This document shows, piece by piece, positions 51,040 through 59,896 of a stretch of DNA of 64,000 nucleotides (position 1 is its first letter; each line of letters begins with the position of its first letter). The DNA is taken from assembly GCA_041501225.1 (NCBI GenBank), contig JBGQNR010000008.1, positions 1 to 64,000 of the forward strand, in the 5' to 3' direction. A program made the translations under genes and the position numbers. The notes below the pieces were generated by a model that worked only from the letters and a program-made list of their open reading frames with translations, had not been told where the DNA came from and made no database searches. Source of the stretch: JAFNAG01 sp041501225 (GTDB lineage: Bacteria; Acidobacteriota; UBA6911).

Positions 51040-51870
51040 TTGCGCAAGAAAAAAGTCCCTGAACATGTGAACCACGAACGCTGGCTGGTGTCCTATGCGG
51101 ACTTCATCACGCTCCTGTTCGCCTTCTTCACCACTCTGTATGCGATCTCGACGGTCGACGCCCAGAAAATGGGGAAAATGGTCTTGTCCATGAGGGCGTC
51201 GTTTGATGGCTCGGTTTTTCCAACCGGAAGCGATACTCTAAGCCTGAGCAAAGGCGAAGGTGCGGGATCGGCTTTGAGCCGCGACCTGGTGGAACATGTT
51301 ACAGTGCCCAAGGAGAAAGCGCTCAAAGAATATACCATCTCCGGTATGAAGGACCTCAAGACCAACTTTGTGGAGAATTCACTCCCCAAGGGTGAAGTCA
51401 TTGCCATGGGGCGGCTGAGGGATAATGTCGATGGTGTAGTGAAAAGACGGGGCGTGACAGGGAAGGTGAGAACCCGCATGGAAACGCGCGGGCTCGTGAT
51501 CAGTCTCGATGGTACCTTTTTTGATTCGGGGTCCGATCAGCTCAGACCTGAAGGGCGCGAAATGCTGGATGCTTTGGCTGAGGACCTCATGTCCATGAAA
51601 AACCTGATCCGCATCGAGGGGCATACGGATAATGTCCCCATCAAGACCGTACGGTTTCCTTCCAATTGGGAACTTTCCACCGCACGCGCTACTTCCATCG
51701 TTGCCTGTCTCATCGAGCAGTTCAGCTTTAGTCCCGAGAAGCTCTCCGGTTCGGGTTTCGCCGAATTCTGCCCCATCGCCTCCAATGACACCCCGGAAGG
51801 ACGGGCGCGCAACCGGCGCGTGGATATCGTAGTCCTCAATTCCAACTACGCCCGGGGAGGTACCCGCTAG
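51040..51870 (+). CDS. motB: flagellar motor stator protein MotB
   Basis: MotB anchors the stator to peptidoglycan and carries the ion-binding Asp. The 276 residues start from a TTG behind GGGAG, with a membrane segment including SYADFITLLFAFFTTLYAIS where Asp21 is the ion-binding residue, a plug/linker, and a C-terminal OmpA-like domain (about 155-270) with IRIEGHTDNVPIKTVRFPSN and ARNRRVDIVVL. The ion (H+ or Na+) is not readable with confidence. Confidence 0.95.
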   Translation: MRKKKVPEHVNHERWLVSYADFITLLFAFFTTLYAISTVDAQKMGKMVLSMRASFDGSVFPTGSDTLSLSKGEGAGSALSRDLVEHVTVPKEKALKEYTISGMKDLKTNFVENSLPKGEVIAMGRLRDNVDGVVKRRGVTGKVRTRMETRGLVISLDGTFFDSGSDQLRPEGREMLDALAEDLMSMKNLIRIEGHTDNVPIKTVRFPSNWELSTARATSIVACLIEQFSFSPEKLSGSGFAEFCPIASNDTPEGRARNRRVDIVVLNSNYARGGTR

Positions 51871-51959
51871 ATTGATTTCCGCCCGTAGTCCACATTACAC
51901 ATGACAAGAAGGACAACAGTCTTCGTGTGATTGGATTTTTCTGTGCGTGGGTGCGTTCG

Positions 51960-52895
51960 CTACTGGCGCTGCCATACGTAGGCGTCGAAATTGCGGCGGA
52001 CCTTGAATCCAAGCCGCACGTACCACTCATAGGCGCGCCGATTCTGCTGGGTGACCGTCAGCCTGACGGCCCGAAACCCCGCTGACGCGAGCCGGTGCAA
52101 AGCCAGGTGGACCAGAGCTGATCCCAGGCCTTTCCCCTGATAATCCGGATGGATCGATATCTGCGGGATCATCGCTGAGTTGCGTGACAGGCGGGATGTC
52201 AGGATGAATCCGCATGGCGCGCCCTGAGGATTAAGGCCCACAAAAGAGGAATCCGGCAAGAAGATGCCGCAGCCCGGATTTTCCGCCAGGCTGCGAAGAT
52301 AGCCCTCACAATTTACTTCCGTGCCATAATCTTCGCAAATGACGGCGTCGATTCCGCCCTGGTAGCTCCGAAAGGCCACTTCCGCCGCCGACCGCAAATA
52401 TCTTGCATGCCAGGGCACAATCGTTCCCGGGTAATCTATTCCAGGCCAGGATCCTGTGGTCAGATCCAGCTCCAGGTAGTGACGCAAATAGCATTGAAAA
52501 CCATGGTGCGAGAAAATCGTGGTTAAATCCAGGCCGCCGAGAGGAATGATCTGGGCTTCAATGCGGCGCAGGCTGCGCAGGTCCTTCAGGCTCTCAATCG
52601 CGCGGGACAGGATCCGATCGGCCGTGCCCTGCGCATCCGGCGGATTCACATATACCGTTCCGACCATCCCCTTGGCGCGCGAAATTAAAAAGTAGATGTA
52701 TCCCAGTGGCTTCGTGCCGCCAATGGCCAGAAAGCCCGGCAATATGCGCGCTTCAAGGAATGAGAAGAGAATCCTGCGGATGGGGGCGTAGTCCCAGTCG
52801 AGTTCGCGCAGCCAGGCTTGCTCCTCATCGTTCATGAGCGGAACCATGAGGCCCAGGTCCGCCTGGCTGAGCGGCATGAGCTCTATATCGGACAT
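51960..52895 (-). CDS. GNAT-family acetyltransferase
   Basis: A 311-residue protein whose last 100 residues are a GNAT domain: ISIHPDYQGKGLGSALVHLA with the acetyl-CoA pyrophosphate loop QGKGLGSA, and TVTQQNRRAYEWYVRLGFKV. The N-terminal half looks like a second, degenerate GNAT-like fold (SRAKGMVGTVYVNPPDAQGT). The ATG at 52895 overlaps the previous gene by 13 bases; a longer form is possible. Role in sugar acetylation of the flagellar glycan is only possible, as it lies 2 kb beyond that operon. Confidence 0.8.
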   Translation of the reverse strand: MSDIELMPLSQADLGLMVPLMNDEEQAWLRELDWDYAPIRRILFSFLEARILPGFLAIGGTKPLGYIYFLISRAKGMVGTVYVNPPDAQGTADRILSRAIESLKDLRSLRRIEAQIIPLGGLDLTTIFSHHGFQCYLRHYLELDLTTGSWPGIDYPGTIVPWHARYLRSAAEVAFRSYQGGIDAVICEDYGTEVNCEGYLRSLAENPGCGIFLPDSSFVGLNPQGAPCGFILTSRLSRNSAMIPQISIHPDYQGKGLGSALVHLALHRLASAGFRAVRLTVTQQNRRAYEWYVRLGFKVRRNFDAYVWQRQ

Positions 52896-53989
52896 AAAAC
52901 TTCGCTGGATTTCTGAACTTGATGCCGGCAGTTTACCATGTCGTGAATTTTTTTCCACGTCTCAGGTTCGAGGCTGAGGAAAGCCTCAGCCACACGCGGA
53001 TCGAACTGACTGCCGCTGCAGCGGCGCACTTCTGTGCGTGCAGCTTCGAAGGAGAGGGCTTTGCGATAGGGACGGTCGCTGGTCATGGCGTCGAGCGTGT
53101 CGACTACGGCAAATATTCTGGCTCCCAGTGGAATTTCGGTCCCGGCAAGGCGGTTCGGATAGCCTGCTCCGTCCCAGCGCTCCTGATGGGCCAGCACGAT
53201 CTCAGCTGCCGAGGACAGAAACTTGATGCTGCGCAGAATTTCATAACCGACCTGCGGGTGGCGCTTCATCTGAATCCATTCCTCGGCGGTGAGTTTCGAG
53301 GGTTTCAGCAGAATGGAATCCGGCACTCCAATCTTTCCGACGTCGTGCAGCAACGCGCCCCGCCCGACATCAATGAGCACAACAGCTCTTAATCCCAGGC
53401 TTTGCGCCAGCGTAATAGCGTATTCACGCACCCTGTGCGAGTGCGCTTGAGTCTCGTGCTCGCGTGCATCCAGGGCTGCGGCCAGAGCTTCGAGCGTGAA
53501 ACGGTACCCCTCCTCGACCTCTTTGAGCGCGCCGTTCAGCTCGAATGTGCGCTCCTGCACGAGCCGCTCCAGTTCGCGCTGGTAATATCGGTTTTCCAGA
53601 GTGAGCCGATGTTGCTCCAGGGCTTGGCCCACCGCGCGCCGGACCGCGAGCAGGTCGAAGGGCTTGGTGATATAGTCGCACGCTCCCATTTTGAGTGAGT
53701 CCACCGCCGTGGCCAAATCGAGCACGCCCGTGATCATGATGACCGACATATCCGGATCGTGCCGTTTGATGAAGCGCAGGAGCTCGATTCCAGACATCCC
53801 CGGCATGCACACATCGCTCATGACGAGGGAAAACTGGTCATTCTTGAGCTTATTCAGCGCATCGAAAGCATTCGACGACTGGATGCATTCGAAGGAACTG
53901 TCAGTCAGGCCGCGTGTGAGCAGTGAACGGATATCGGCCTCATCGTCGACAATGAGTATCTTAGTAGGAGCAGTGACATTATCAATCAT
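52883..53989 (-). CDS. response regulator with HD-GYP c-di-GMP phosphodiesterase domain
   Basis: RpfG-like, 368 residues. The receiver domain (about 10-125) contains ILIVDDEADIRSLLTRGL, LVMSDVCMPGMSGIELLRF (phosphoacceptor Asp) and MGACDYITKPFD. A helical linker leads to HD-GYP (about 180-340) with ALLHDVGKIGVPDSILLKPS, HPQVGYEILRSI and LAHQERWDGAGYPNRLAGTE. All HD and GYP metal/substrate motifs look intact, so c-di-GMP hydrolysis is expected. It lies between a MinD-like gene and the GNAT gene, 5 bases from the former. Confidence 0.92.
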   Translation of the reverse strand: MIDNVTAPTKILIVDDEADIRSLLTRGLTDSSFECIQSSNAFDALNKLKNDQFSLVMSDVCMPGMSGIELLRFIKRHDPDMSVIMITGVLDLATAVDSLKMGACDYITKPFDLLAVRRAVGQALEQHRLTLENRYYQRELERLVQERTFELNGALKEVEEGYRFTLEALAAALDAREHETQAHSHRVREYAITLAQSLGLRAVVLIDVGRGALLHDVGKIGVPDSILLKPSKLTAEEWIQMKRHPQVGYEILRSIKFLSSAAEIVLAHQERWDGAGYPNRLAGTEIPLGARIFAVVDTLDAMTSDRPYRKALSFEAARTEVRRCSGSQFDPRVAEAFLSLEPETWKKIHDMVNCRHQVQKSSEVLCPI

Positions 53990-53994
53990 CAGAT

Positions 53995-55218
53995 TCAGGC
54001 CAGCCCGGATTGATGCCTGGACTGCCGGCTCTCAATCTGGCGAATGACATTGAAATGTTGGGTCCTCATTAACTCGATCACCTGGTCATTTTGGTTTTGC
54101 TCCCGCATCGCCGAAGGGTACTCCGACTTCGTCGACAAGATGACACGACCATCGCAGAAGACTTGGGTTGTGATGCAGTTTCCTGCGGTGCCCAGATCCT
54201 CCGTCTGAACGTGAAGGGCCCGGCCCATGAACGCCAGGTTATCGTTGAGTCCCATCACCTGCGTGGGCACCATGGGGACCGTTGTATCTGCTCGTCTGAC
54301 CTCACTATCCGGCGCATCGATCGCCGCCAGCTGCAGGGCTGTATGCTGGATCTGAAGGGCCAACGCATTATCAGGATCGCTGCAATCCGGCAGGCTCATC
54401 CCTTGGTTCGATTTGCGCAAGGAGGCATCGAAATGGATTGGACCGCAAGATCGCAAGTCGACATTAAGGAACTTCCATGCGGCCGTATGAATGATCTCCG
54501 CACTGCGCAGTTCCTGCTCGGAGGCGGCCATGTTGACCAACAGAAACGGCCGCCAGCCGTTCAGCATGTCTGAAATGCCCAGTGCCACCTCAGGCGCTTT
54601 CGGTCGCAATAAATCCAGAAATTTCGTCATGGTCGGCGGTTGCGCCGAACTGGCAAGATCACGCAACCGGGCTAACGCCGAATTAACTTCCTCGTTCGCG
54701 CCGAACTGCTCCTGCACCCTGCGATAAGTCGCATTCCTGATGAATCGGAAGGTGCACCTCATCGATGCGGCTTCCGGCGAAGTGATCACAATAGCCTCGT
54801 GTGCCAGGTTGAAGAAATCCAGAACTCCCCGCGATGCGCCGCTCCCGACATCGATCAGCACAAACTCCGCATCCAGGGAAGAGAGGCAATCCGCCATCTT
54901 TTGCCTTTCTCTTGGAGTGCGATCCGCCATGCCGAGTTCGTCGCCCACACAGCTCAAAAATCGCATCCGTGGTTCCGGAGTCGAAATCAACACATCAGGC
55001 AGTGCGGCGCGCCGCGCCAACACATCTAGAAGGGTCAAATCAGGATTCTGGACACCCAAATAGGCGTGCAGGTCAGGAGCGGCCAAGTTGGCGTCTACCA
55101 GAATGACGGACTTGCCGGCTCGGGCAAGGGCAGTGCCCATGGAAGCGGCCAGAAAACTCTTGCCGACCCCCCCCTTCCCTCCGCCGATAGTCCACAACCT
55201 CTTGTCGCGCAGACTCAT
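53995..55218 (-). CDS. MinD/ParA-like ATPase with a C-terminal HVQTED-type extension
   Basis: A 407-residue protein. The N-terminal part is a deviant Walker A ATPase (IGGGKGGVGKSFLAASMGTA, K15 and K20), switch ILVDANLAAPDLHAYLGVQN and LIDVGSGASRGVLDFFN. After the ATPase (about 285) a 100-residue extension reads LNDNLAFMGRALHVQTEDLG, then TTQVFCDGRVILSTKSEYPS. I recall this second pattern as a small domain in Deltaproteobacteria and Acidobacteria signalling proteins with no assigned function. It is not the FlhG at 19788. The ATG at 55218 was chosen over a TTG at 55254. Confidence 0.8.
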   Translation of the reverse strand: MSLRDKRLWTIGGGKGGVGKSFLAASMGTALARAGKSVILVDANLAAPDLHAYLGVQNPDLTLLDVLARRAALPDVLISTPEPRMRFLSCVGDELGMADRTPRERQKMADCLSSLDAEFVLIDVGSGASRGVLDFFNLAHEAIVITSPEAASMRCTFRFIRNATYRRVQEQFGANEEVNSALARLRDLASSAQPPTMTKFLDLLRPKAPEVALGISDMLNGWRPFLLVNMAASEQELRSAEIIHTAAWKFLNVDLRSCGPIHFDASLRKSNQGMSLPDCSDPDNALALQIQHTALQLAAIDAPDSEVRRADTTVPMVPTQVMGLNDNLAFMGRALHVQTEDLGTAGNCITTQVFCDGRVILSTKSEYPSAMREQNQNDQVIELMRTQHFNVIRQIESRQSRHQSGLA

Positions 55219-55387
55219 GGTGTCTCTCGCTGGGATCTCGTCACTTATCGACAAGAGCCAACTTGAACTTTATGCGGGGCCTGATAATGAGAGTTGAGCC
55301 TATCCAAGCGCTCCAAGGGGGAAATGTAACTCTACGGCGATCGGGGCCATTTTGACTGATTGCGCGGACTGGGAAACACGCGATGGG

Positions 55388-56299
55388 TTACTGCAGATTG
55401 GGGACCACAGGATGGAAGGTCACTTTTGTACCAGGCCGGGTGCATTCAATTTTCAAGGCGGCCGGCTGGTCGGAGGTCGATTCCGCTTGGAAGCCGATGG
55501 TATAAAAAGCCTTGATTTGATTAGAGATCCGACGGCCGAGACCTTCGATGCCCTCGGTCTTGGAGAAGTAGGCGCCGCCGGCAGTGACTCCGGCCAACTC
55601 GCGCAGGCAGGCCTCGCTTTGGACCGGAAGCATCCCTCGGCCGGAACTGAACTTCGAGACTGCGAAATCTGCGACAAGAAGTTCCACATTGGATGCGGAC
55701 AGCAGGTTTTTTATTGGCTTGAGCTTCACACCCGCTTCGATGTCGAGGACCTCGAGGAACAAGATCAACACGCGCCGCTTCTCATTGCGTGGGCTCATCT
55801 TCCTGACGGCGCTGAAGAGGGCGCGATAGAGGGAGGATTCATCCATGGACCGCTCGCCGCGCAGCCGCTGGATCACATCTTTCACCCGGCCCGAATCCTG
55901 GGTGAAATCGAGCTCGATCTTCAGCTCTTTGTCATAGGTGCCCACCCACCCGACCTGGCGCCCGAGAACCTGGTCGATCAATTGATACGCCGCGTTGGTG
56001 GCTGCCATGGAGCTGGGAATGACATTTGAATCCCGGCGCGGATCCTCAAACGGCAATGGCAAAAATGAGCGGTCAAAGAGGATGCCGTAGGCGGTCGGGA
56101 CTTCAGCCCCCGCAAAAAATTCGACCTCCCGGGTCTGGCCGTTTTCAGAAATGAGGATCTCTTCCCGGCTCAAGTCCTCGAGATACAGGTGATTTTTCCC
56201 CAAAAAGCTGGCGGTTACAAAGATTGGCCTCTTCTGGGCAGGGAGGGCAAGTGCGGTCCAGGAGAGCAGGAAAGCTAGAAGTACGGCGATTGCGGCCAT
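55388..56299 (-). CDS. VWFA-related exported protein, Acidobacteria type
   Basis: A 303-residue protein with a signal peptide (about 1-22), then a von Willebrand A-like domain: the LSREEILISENGQTREVEFF opening and VPTAYGILFDRSFLPLPFED in place of the usual DxSxS (here DRSFL), and YFSKTEGIEGLGRRISNQIK. This order matches the VWFA-related family (TIGR03436) that is expanded in Acidobacteriota. The metal site is degenerate. Function unknown. Confidence 0.82.
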   Translation of the reverse strand: MAAIAVLLAFLLSWTALALPAQKRPIFVTASFLGKNHLYLEDLSREEILISENGQTREVEFFAGAEVPTAYGILFDRSFLPLPFEDPRRDSNVIPSSMAATNAAYQLIDQVLGRQVGWVGTYDKELKIELDFTQDSGRVKDVIQRLRGERSMDESSLYRALFSAVRKMSPRNEKRRVLILFLEVLDIEAGVKLKPIKNLLSASNVELLVADFAVSKFSSGRGMLPVQSEACLRELAGVTAGGAYFSKTEGIEGLGRRISNQIKAFYTIGFQAESTSDQPAALKIECTRPGTKVTFHPVVPNLQ

Positions 56300-56319
56300 A
56301 GACCCTCCTTTCCGGTCTC

Positions 56320-57666
56320 CTACGCTCCGGAGAGCTCCGGATCAGGGAACAGCAGCGGATGCAGAAGCGTCGATTTCATAAATCTCCAGACATACCGCAA
56401 GCGCAAATGGTAGGAAACGTAGGCAAACTCGCGCAGGCGGTGCAGCTGCTCGGGCGGGATCGAGGGGTGCCTGAATACGCTGGTCCAGCCATTGAAGTGC
56501 TCCCAGTTCCGGTCGAAAATATGGCTCTGCACGTTGCGGAAGAACTGAGTGCCCGGGTAGGGAGTGGTTACCGTAAATTGAATTGCGAAGGTGTTGAGTT
56601 TCTTGGCGTAGCGAATCGTATCCAGGATCCCGGCCATGGTGTCATTGGGCAGACCTAGCGTGTAGTTGGCGATGACCCGGATCCCGAGCTTGTGACAATG
56701 CTCGATCACGCTCTCCTGATGAATTTTGGGGATCGTCTTGCGGAGATTTGCGCGCAGAATTTTTTCATCTGTTGATTCGATGCCTACTTCCACGCTGCGC
56801 AACCCAGCCCGGTGCAACAGTGTGATCAGCTCGGGATCGAGACGATCGGTGCGCGCCTCCATTCCCCAACGCACGTTGAGCCCACGCGAGAGAATCAACT
56901 CAGCCAGCTCACGGGCCCGTTCTTTGCCGTAGGTGAGGTTGGGATCGCGAAAGGTGATACCACGAATGCCGTATTTGCCTTTGAGGTATTCAATTTCGCG
57001 GACGATATTTTGTGGAGTCCGCACGCGGTGTTTCGAGTTTACCAGGTAAGGGCAATAGTTGCATGTGTAAGGACATCCGCGGCTTCCCAGCATCGGCAGC
57101 GTAATGCCGTGGCTTGTGATAATCTGGTAGCGGTAACGCCGTAACTCGAATTGATCCCAATTCGGATGCGGAAGGGCATTCAAATCCTCGACGAATCCCG
57201 CGGAGACGACTCCGCTCGGGATTTCCCCGCGCGCCAGCGCGGGTGCCAGATTTTCGATCTCCTCTTTGACTATGAAGTCGGCCGCTTCGCCATAAAACTC
57301 CGGCACGGTTGCGGCAAACACTCCGAAAAAGCCGACCTTGCTGCCGAATCGACGCTGGGCCTCGAGGCCGATCTCGCGCTCGAAGGCGCAGTCGACGATC
57401 GACGACGCGATCAAATAGAGATCAGCCGGCTCGAGCTGATTCAAACGGCGGACCTCCAGGACCCTGACTTCCGCACCGTGCATTTCAAGAATAGAGTGAA
57501 GATAGGCAAGGGTGATGTTGGGGACGGAGGCGACTCTGCGCTTTGCGATTTCCAGCAGCCGTGCAAATGGAGAATCACCCACAGTAAAGACAGTGCCGAA
57601 TCCCCCCGCAACATCTTTGAGTGTGCAGTTCTTCTGACGACTACCGCTGAGGACAACAATTTTCAT
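56320..57666 (-). CDS. B12-binding radical SAM protein
   Basis: A 448-residue protein with an N-terminal B12-binding-like region (about 20-150), then a radical SAM domain with the Fe-S motif CPYTCNYC (Cys198, Cys202, Cys205; CxxxCxxC). GIRGITFRDPNLTYGKERAR and VEVGIESTDEKILRANLRKT follow. The substrate is not known; such proteins act in methyl transfer, lipid or hopanoid and natural-product chemistry. The ATG at 57666 was chosen since upstream residues lack a ribosome-binding site. Confidence 0.85.
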   Translation of the reverse strand: MKIVVLSGSRQKNCTLKDVAGGFGTVFTVGDSPFARLLEIAKRRVASVPNITLAYLHSILEMHGAEVRVLEVRRLNQLEPADLYLIASSIVDCAFEREIGLEAQRRFGSKVGFFGVFAATVPEFYGEAADFIVKEEIENLAPALARGEIPSGVVSAGFVEDLNALPHPNWDQFELRRYRYQIITSHGITLPMLGSRGCPYTCNYCPYLVNSKHRVRTPQNIVREIEYLKGKYGIRGITFRDPNLTYGKERARELAELILSRGLNVRWGMEARTDRLDPELITLLHRAGLRSVEVGIESTDEKILRANLRKTIPKIHQESVIEHCHKLGIRVIANYTLGLPNDTMAGILDTIRYAKKLNTFAIQFTVTTPYPGTQFFRNVQSHIFDRNWEHFNGWTSVFRHPSIPPEQLHRLREFAYVSYHLRLRYVWRFMKSTLLHPLLFPDPELSGA

Positions 57667-58180
57667 ATCAGCCTTTGATCCTTGCTCCCGGCGATTCACG
57701 GGCATGATCCGGAACCGTGCCCTGCATCCGCACGGCGATCTTCAACTCTCGTGCCACGGCAGGGAACATGCTCGAAAAAACACTCTCTGACGCTCCCCGC
57801 TCCGGAAATCCCAACTCGATGTGGCCAGAGGCAAGATCCTCAGCCTAACCCGTAAACCCCGATTATAACAACTACCCGAGCTATTGCAACCCTGTGGCGC
57901 TGCACCGCGCAACCGGTTTGTCCGGCATCGGACATCTTCGCGCCATGTCACCGATCCAAGGCTCGCATCCATCTACGAAGTCAAACTCGTCATGTTGCAG
58001 ATGAATTTCTGCGGGTTCGGCTTCATCGACGGGATTTTCACATTTATCGGAAACCTTTCGCGTGAATAACCATCATTAAGATAGGGTATTGCGGTGGTGG
58101 TGGCCGAAAACCAGTTGAGTTTTGTAAGCGCCTCTGCTACTTTGATTCATTGTGAGGAAGCACCCCAAACTGATACTTAG
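57667..58180. other. 514-base intergenic region before lepB
   Basis: Divergent region between the radical SAM gene and lepB. I see no gene, tRNA or clear terminator. Two AT-rich patches (57860-57885 and 58060-58090) could hold promoters for either side, but no strong -35/-10 pair is convincing. Confidence 0.5.
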
Positions 58181-58771
58181 ATGGAACAACCGATTCCTAC
58201 GCCGCCGGAAGCACCGAACCAACCAGAACAAAAGAATCTTCCTCATTCGGGGCCAGGTTTATATTCCGAAATGAAATCGTGGTTTCGTGACATCCTTTTC
58301 GCTGTGGCGACCGCTATCTTCATCGTCATCTTTGTGATTCAACCCGTTAAGGTCGAAGGCACCAGCATGCAGCCGCGCCTGGTGGATCAGGAAAGGATAT
58401 TCGTCAACCGATTCATCTATCGCTTCGAAGATATTCACAGGGGCGATGTTGTAGTCTTTTGGTATCCCAGAGACACGAACAAGTCATTCGTCAAGCGCGT
58501 TTTGGCCGTTCCCGGCGATATCATCGAGATCCGCGGTGGCATGGTGATGGTCAATGGGAACGCGATGGAAGAACCATACCTCAAACCTGAATTTCGGGAC
58601 CATGAATCATTTTCCAAGACGGTAGTCCCGCCCGATCAGTATTTCGTACTTGGGGACCACAGGAACTCCAGCAACGACAGCCGTAACTGGGGTTTCGTGC
58701 CCAGAAGCCTGATATATGGCAAAGCGGTCTTCCACTACTGGCCCGTTTCGCGCCTGGGTGTAGTTGAGTAG
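58181..58771 (+). CDS. lepB: signal peptidase I LepB
   Basis: Cleaves signal peptides of secreted proteins at the periplasmic face. The 196 residues have one N-terminal membrane segment (about 40-58), the catalytic Ser62 in VEGTSMQPRLVDQERIFVNR, Lys105 in FVKRVLAVPGDIIEI, and the box E motif YFVLGDHRNSSNDSRNWGFV. The start follows a T-rich region with a weak ribosome-binding site. Length is short but normal for single-segment LepB. Confidence 0.95.
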   Translation: MEQPIPTPPEAPNQPEQKNLPHSGPGLYSEMKSWFRDILFAVATAIFIVIFVIQPVKVEGTSMQPRLVDQERIFVNRFIYRFEDIHRGDVVVFWYPRDTNKSFVKRVLAVPGDIIEIRGGMVMVNGNAMEEPYLKPEFRDHESFSKTVVPPDQYFVLGDHRNSSNDSRNWGFVPRSLIYGKAVFHYWPVSRLGVVE

Positions 58772-58795
58772 GTTGGTCAATCTCGAACAGGACAA

Positions 58796-59893
58796 ATGAA
58801 CGCAATACTGGCACTCGAAGATGGCCGCGTCTTCACGGGCCGCTCCTTTGGTGCCGAGGGGGAAGTCTGCGGAGAGGTGGTTTTCAATACCTCTCTTTCC
58901 GGGTATCAGGAAATCCTGACCGATCCTTCCTATGCCGGCCAGATCGTTGTCATGACTTATCCCCACATCGGCAACTATGGGATGAATCGAGAAGACGAGG
59001 AGTCGGGCGAGCCCTTGGTCCAAGGTTTTGTTGCCCGCGAATTCAGCGCCTTCACCTCGAACTGGCGGGCGCTGGAATCGCTAGAGGACTACCTGAAGCA
59101 TCATGCGATCGTGTCGATCTCCGAGGTGGACACGCGGGCGCTGGTCCGGCATATCCGGACACGCGGCGCCATGCGCGGCATCATTAGCTCGCTCGACCTG
59201 GACGGAGAGAGACTCGCGGAGCGCGCCCGGCAGGCGCCGCGGATGCTTGGCCAGGACCTGGCATCCTCGGTCAGCTGCCGCGCGCCGTACACATGGCCGA
59301 ATCCGCCAGGAACGCCGTCGGAGCGGTTCAAGGTCCTGGCCTATGACTTCGGCATCAAAAGGACGATCCTGACCAATCTGGCGCGGTCCGGCTGCGGCGT
59401 CGTAGTCGTGCCTGCCAAGACGAGTGCTGAGGACGTGTTATCCATGCGTCCGGATGGTGTTTTTCTCTCCAATGGTCCCGGCGATCCGGCCCCGCTTACC
59501 TATGCGATCGACACGGTGCGCCGCCTGATGGGGAAAGTGCCTCTTTTCGGCATCTGCCTCGGACACCAGATCATGGGCCTGGCCCTGGATGGGAAGACCT
59601 ACAAGCTTAAGTTCGGTCACCGTGGCGCCAATCAGCCCGTGAAGAATGTGATGACGGGGCGCGTTGAGATCACGGCTCAGAATCACGGTTTTGCCGTTGA
59701 TGTGGACTCACTCAACCTGAGGCGCGTGGCGCCGACCCATTTCAACCTCAACGATCAGACGCTCGAAGGGATCCGCCACCTTCAGGTGCCGGCCTTTTCT
59801 GTGCAATATCATCCCGAAGCTTCGCCGGGACCGCACGACTCGCACTACCTTTTTACCGAGTTCAAGCGTCTTATGGCGGAGTTTCGCAGATAG
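58796..59893 (+). CDS. carA: carbamoyl-phosphate synthase small subunit CarA
   Basis: Glutamine amidotransferase subunit providing ammonia to CarB for carbamoyl phosphate (arginine and pyrimidine synthesis). The 365 residues contain the N-terminal CPSase_sm domain (ILALEDGRVFTGRSFGAEGE), and a class I amidotransferase domain with Cys254 in FGICLGHQIMGLALDG and the His-Glu pair in YHPEASPGPHDSHYLF. CarB starts 3 bases after its stop. Confidence 0.97.
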   Translation: MNAILALEDGRVFTGRSFGAEGEVCGEVVFNTSLSGYQEILTDPSYAGQIVVMTYPHIGNYGMNREDEESGEPLVQGFVAREFSAFTSNWRALESLEDYLKHHAIVSISEVDTRALVRHIRTRGAMRGIISSLDLDGERLAERARQAPRMLGQDLASSVSCRAPYTWPNPPGTPSERFKVLAYDFGIKRTILTNLARSGCGVVVVPAKTSAEDVLSMRPDGVFLSNGPGDPAPLTYAIDTVRRLMGKVPLFGICLGHQIMGLALDGKTYKLKFGHRGANQPVKNVMTGRVEITAQNHGFAVDVDSLNLRRVAPTHFNLNDQTLEGIRHLQVPAFSVQYHPEASPGPHDSHYLFTEFKRLMAEFRR

Positions 59894-59896
59894 CCC

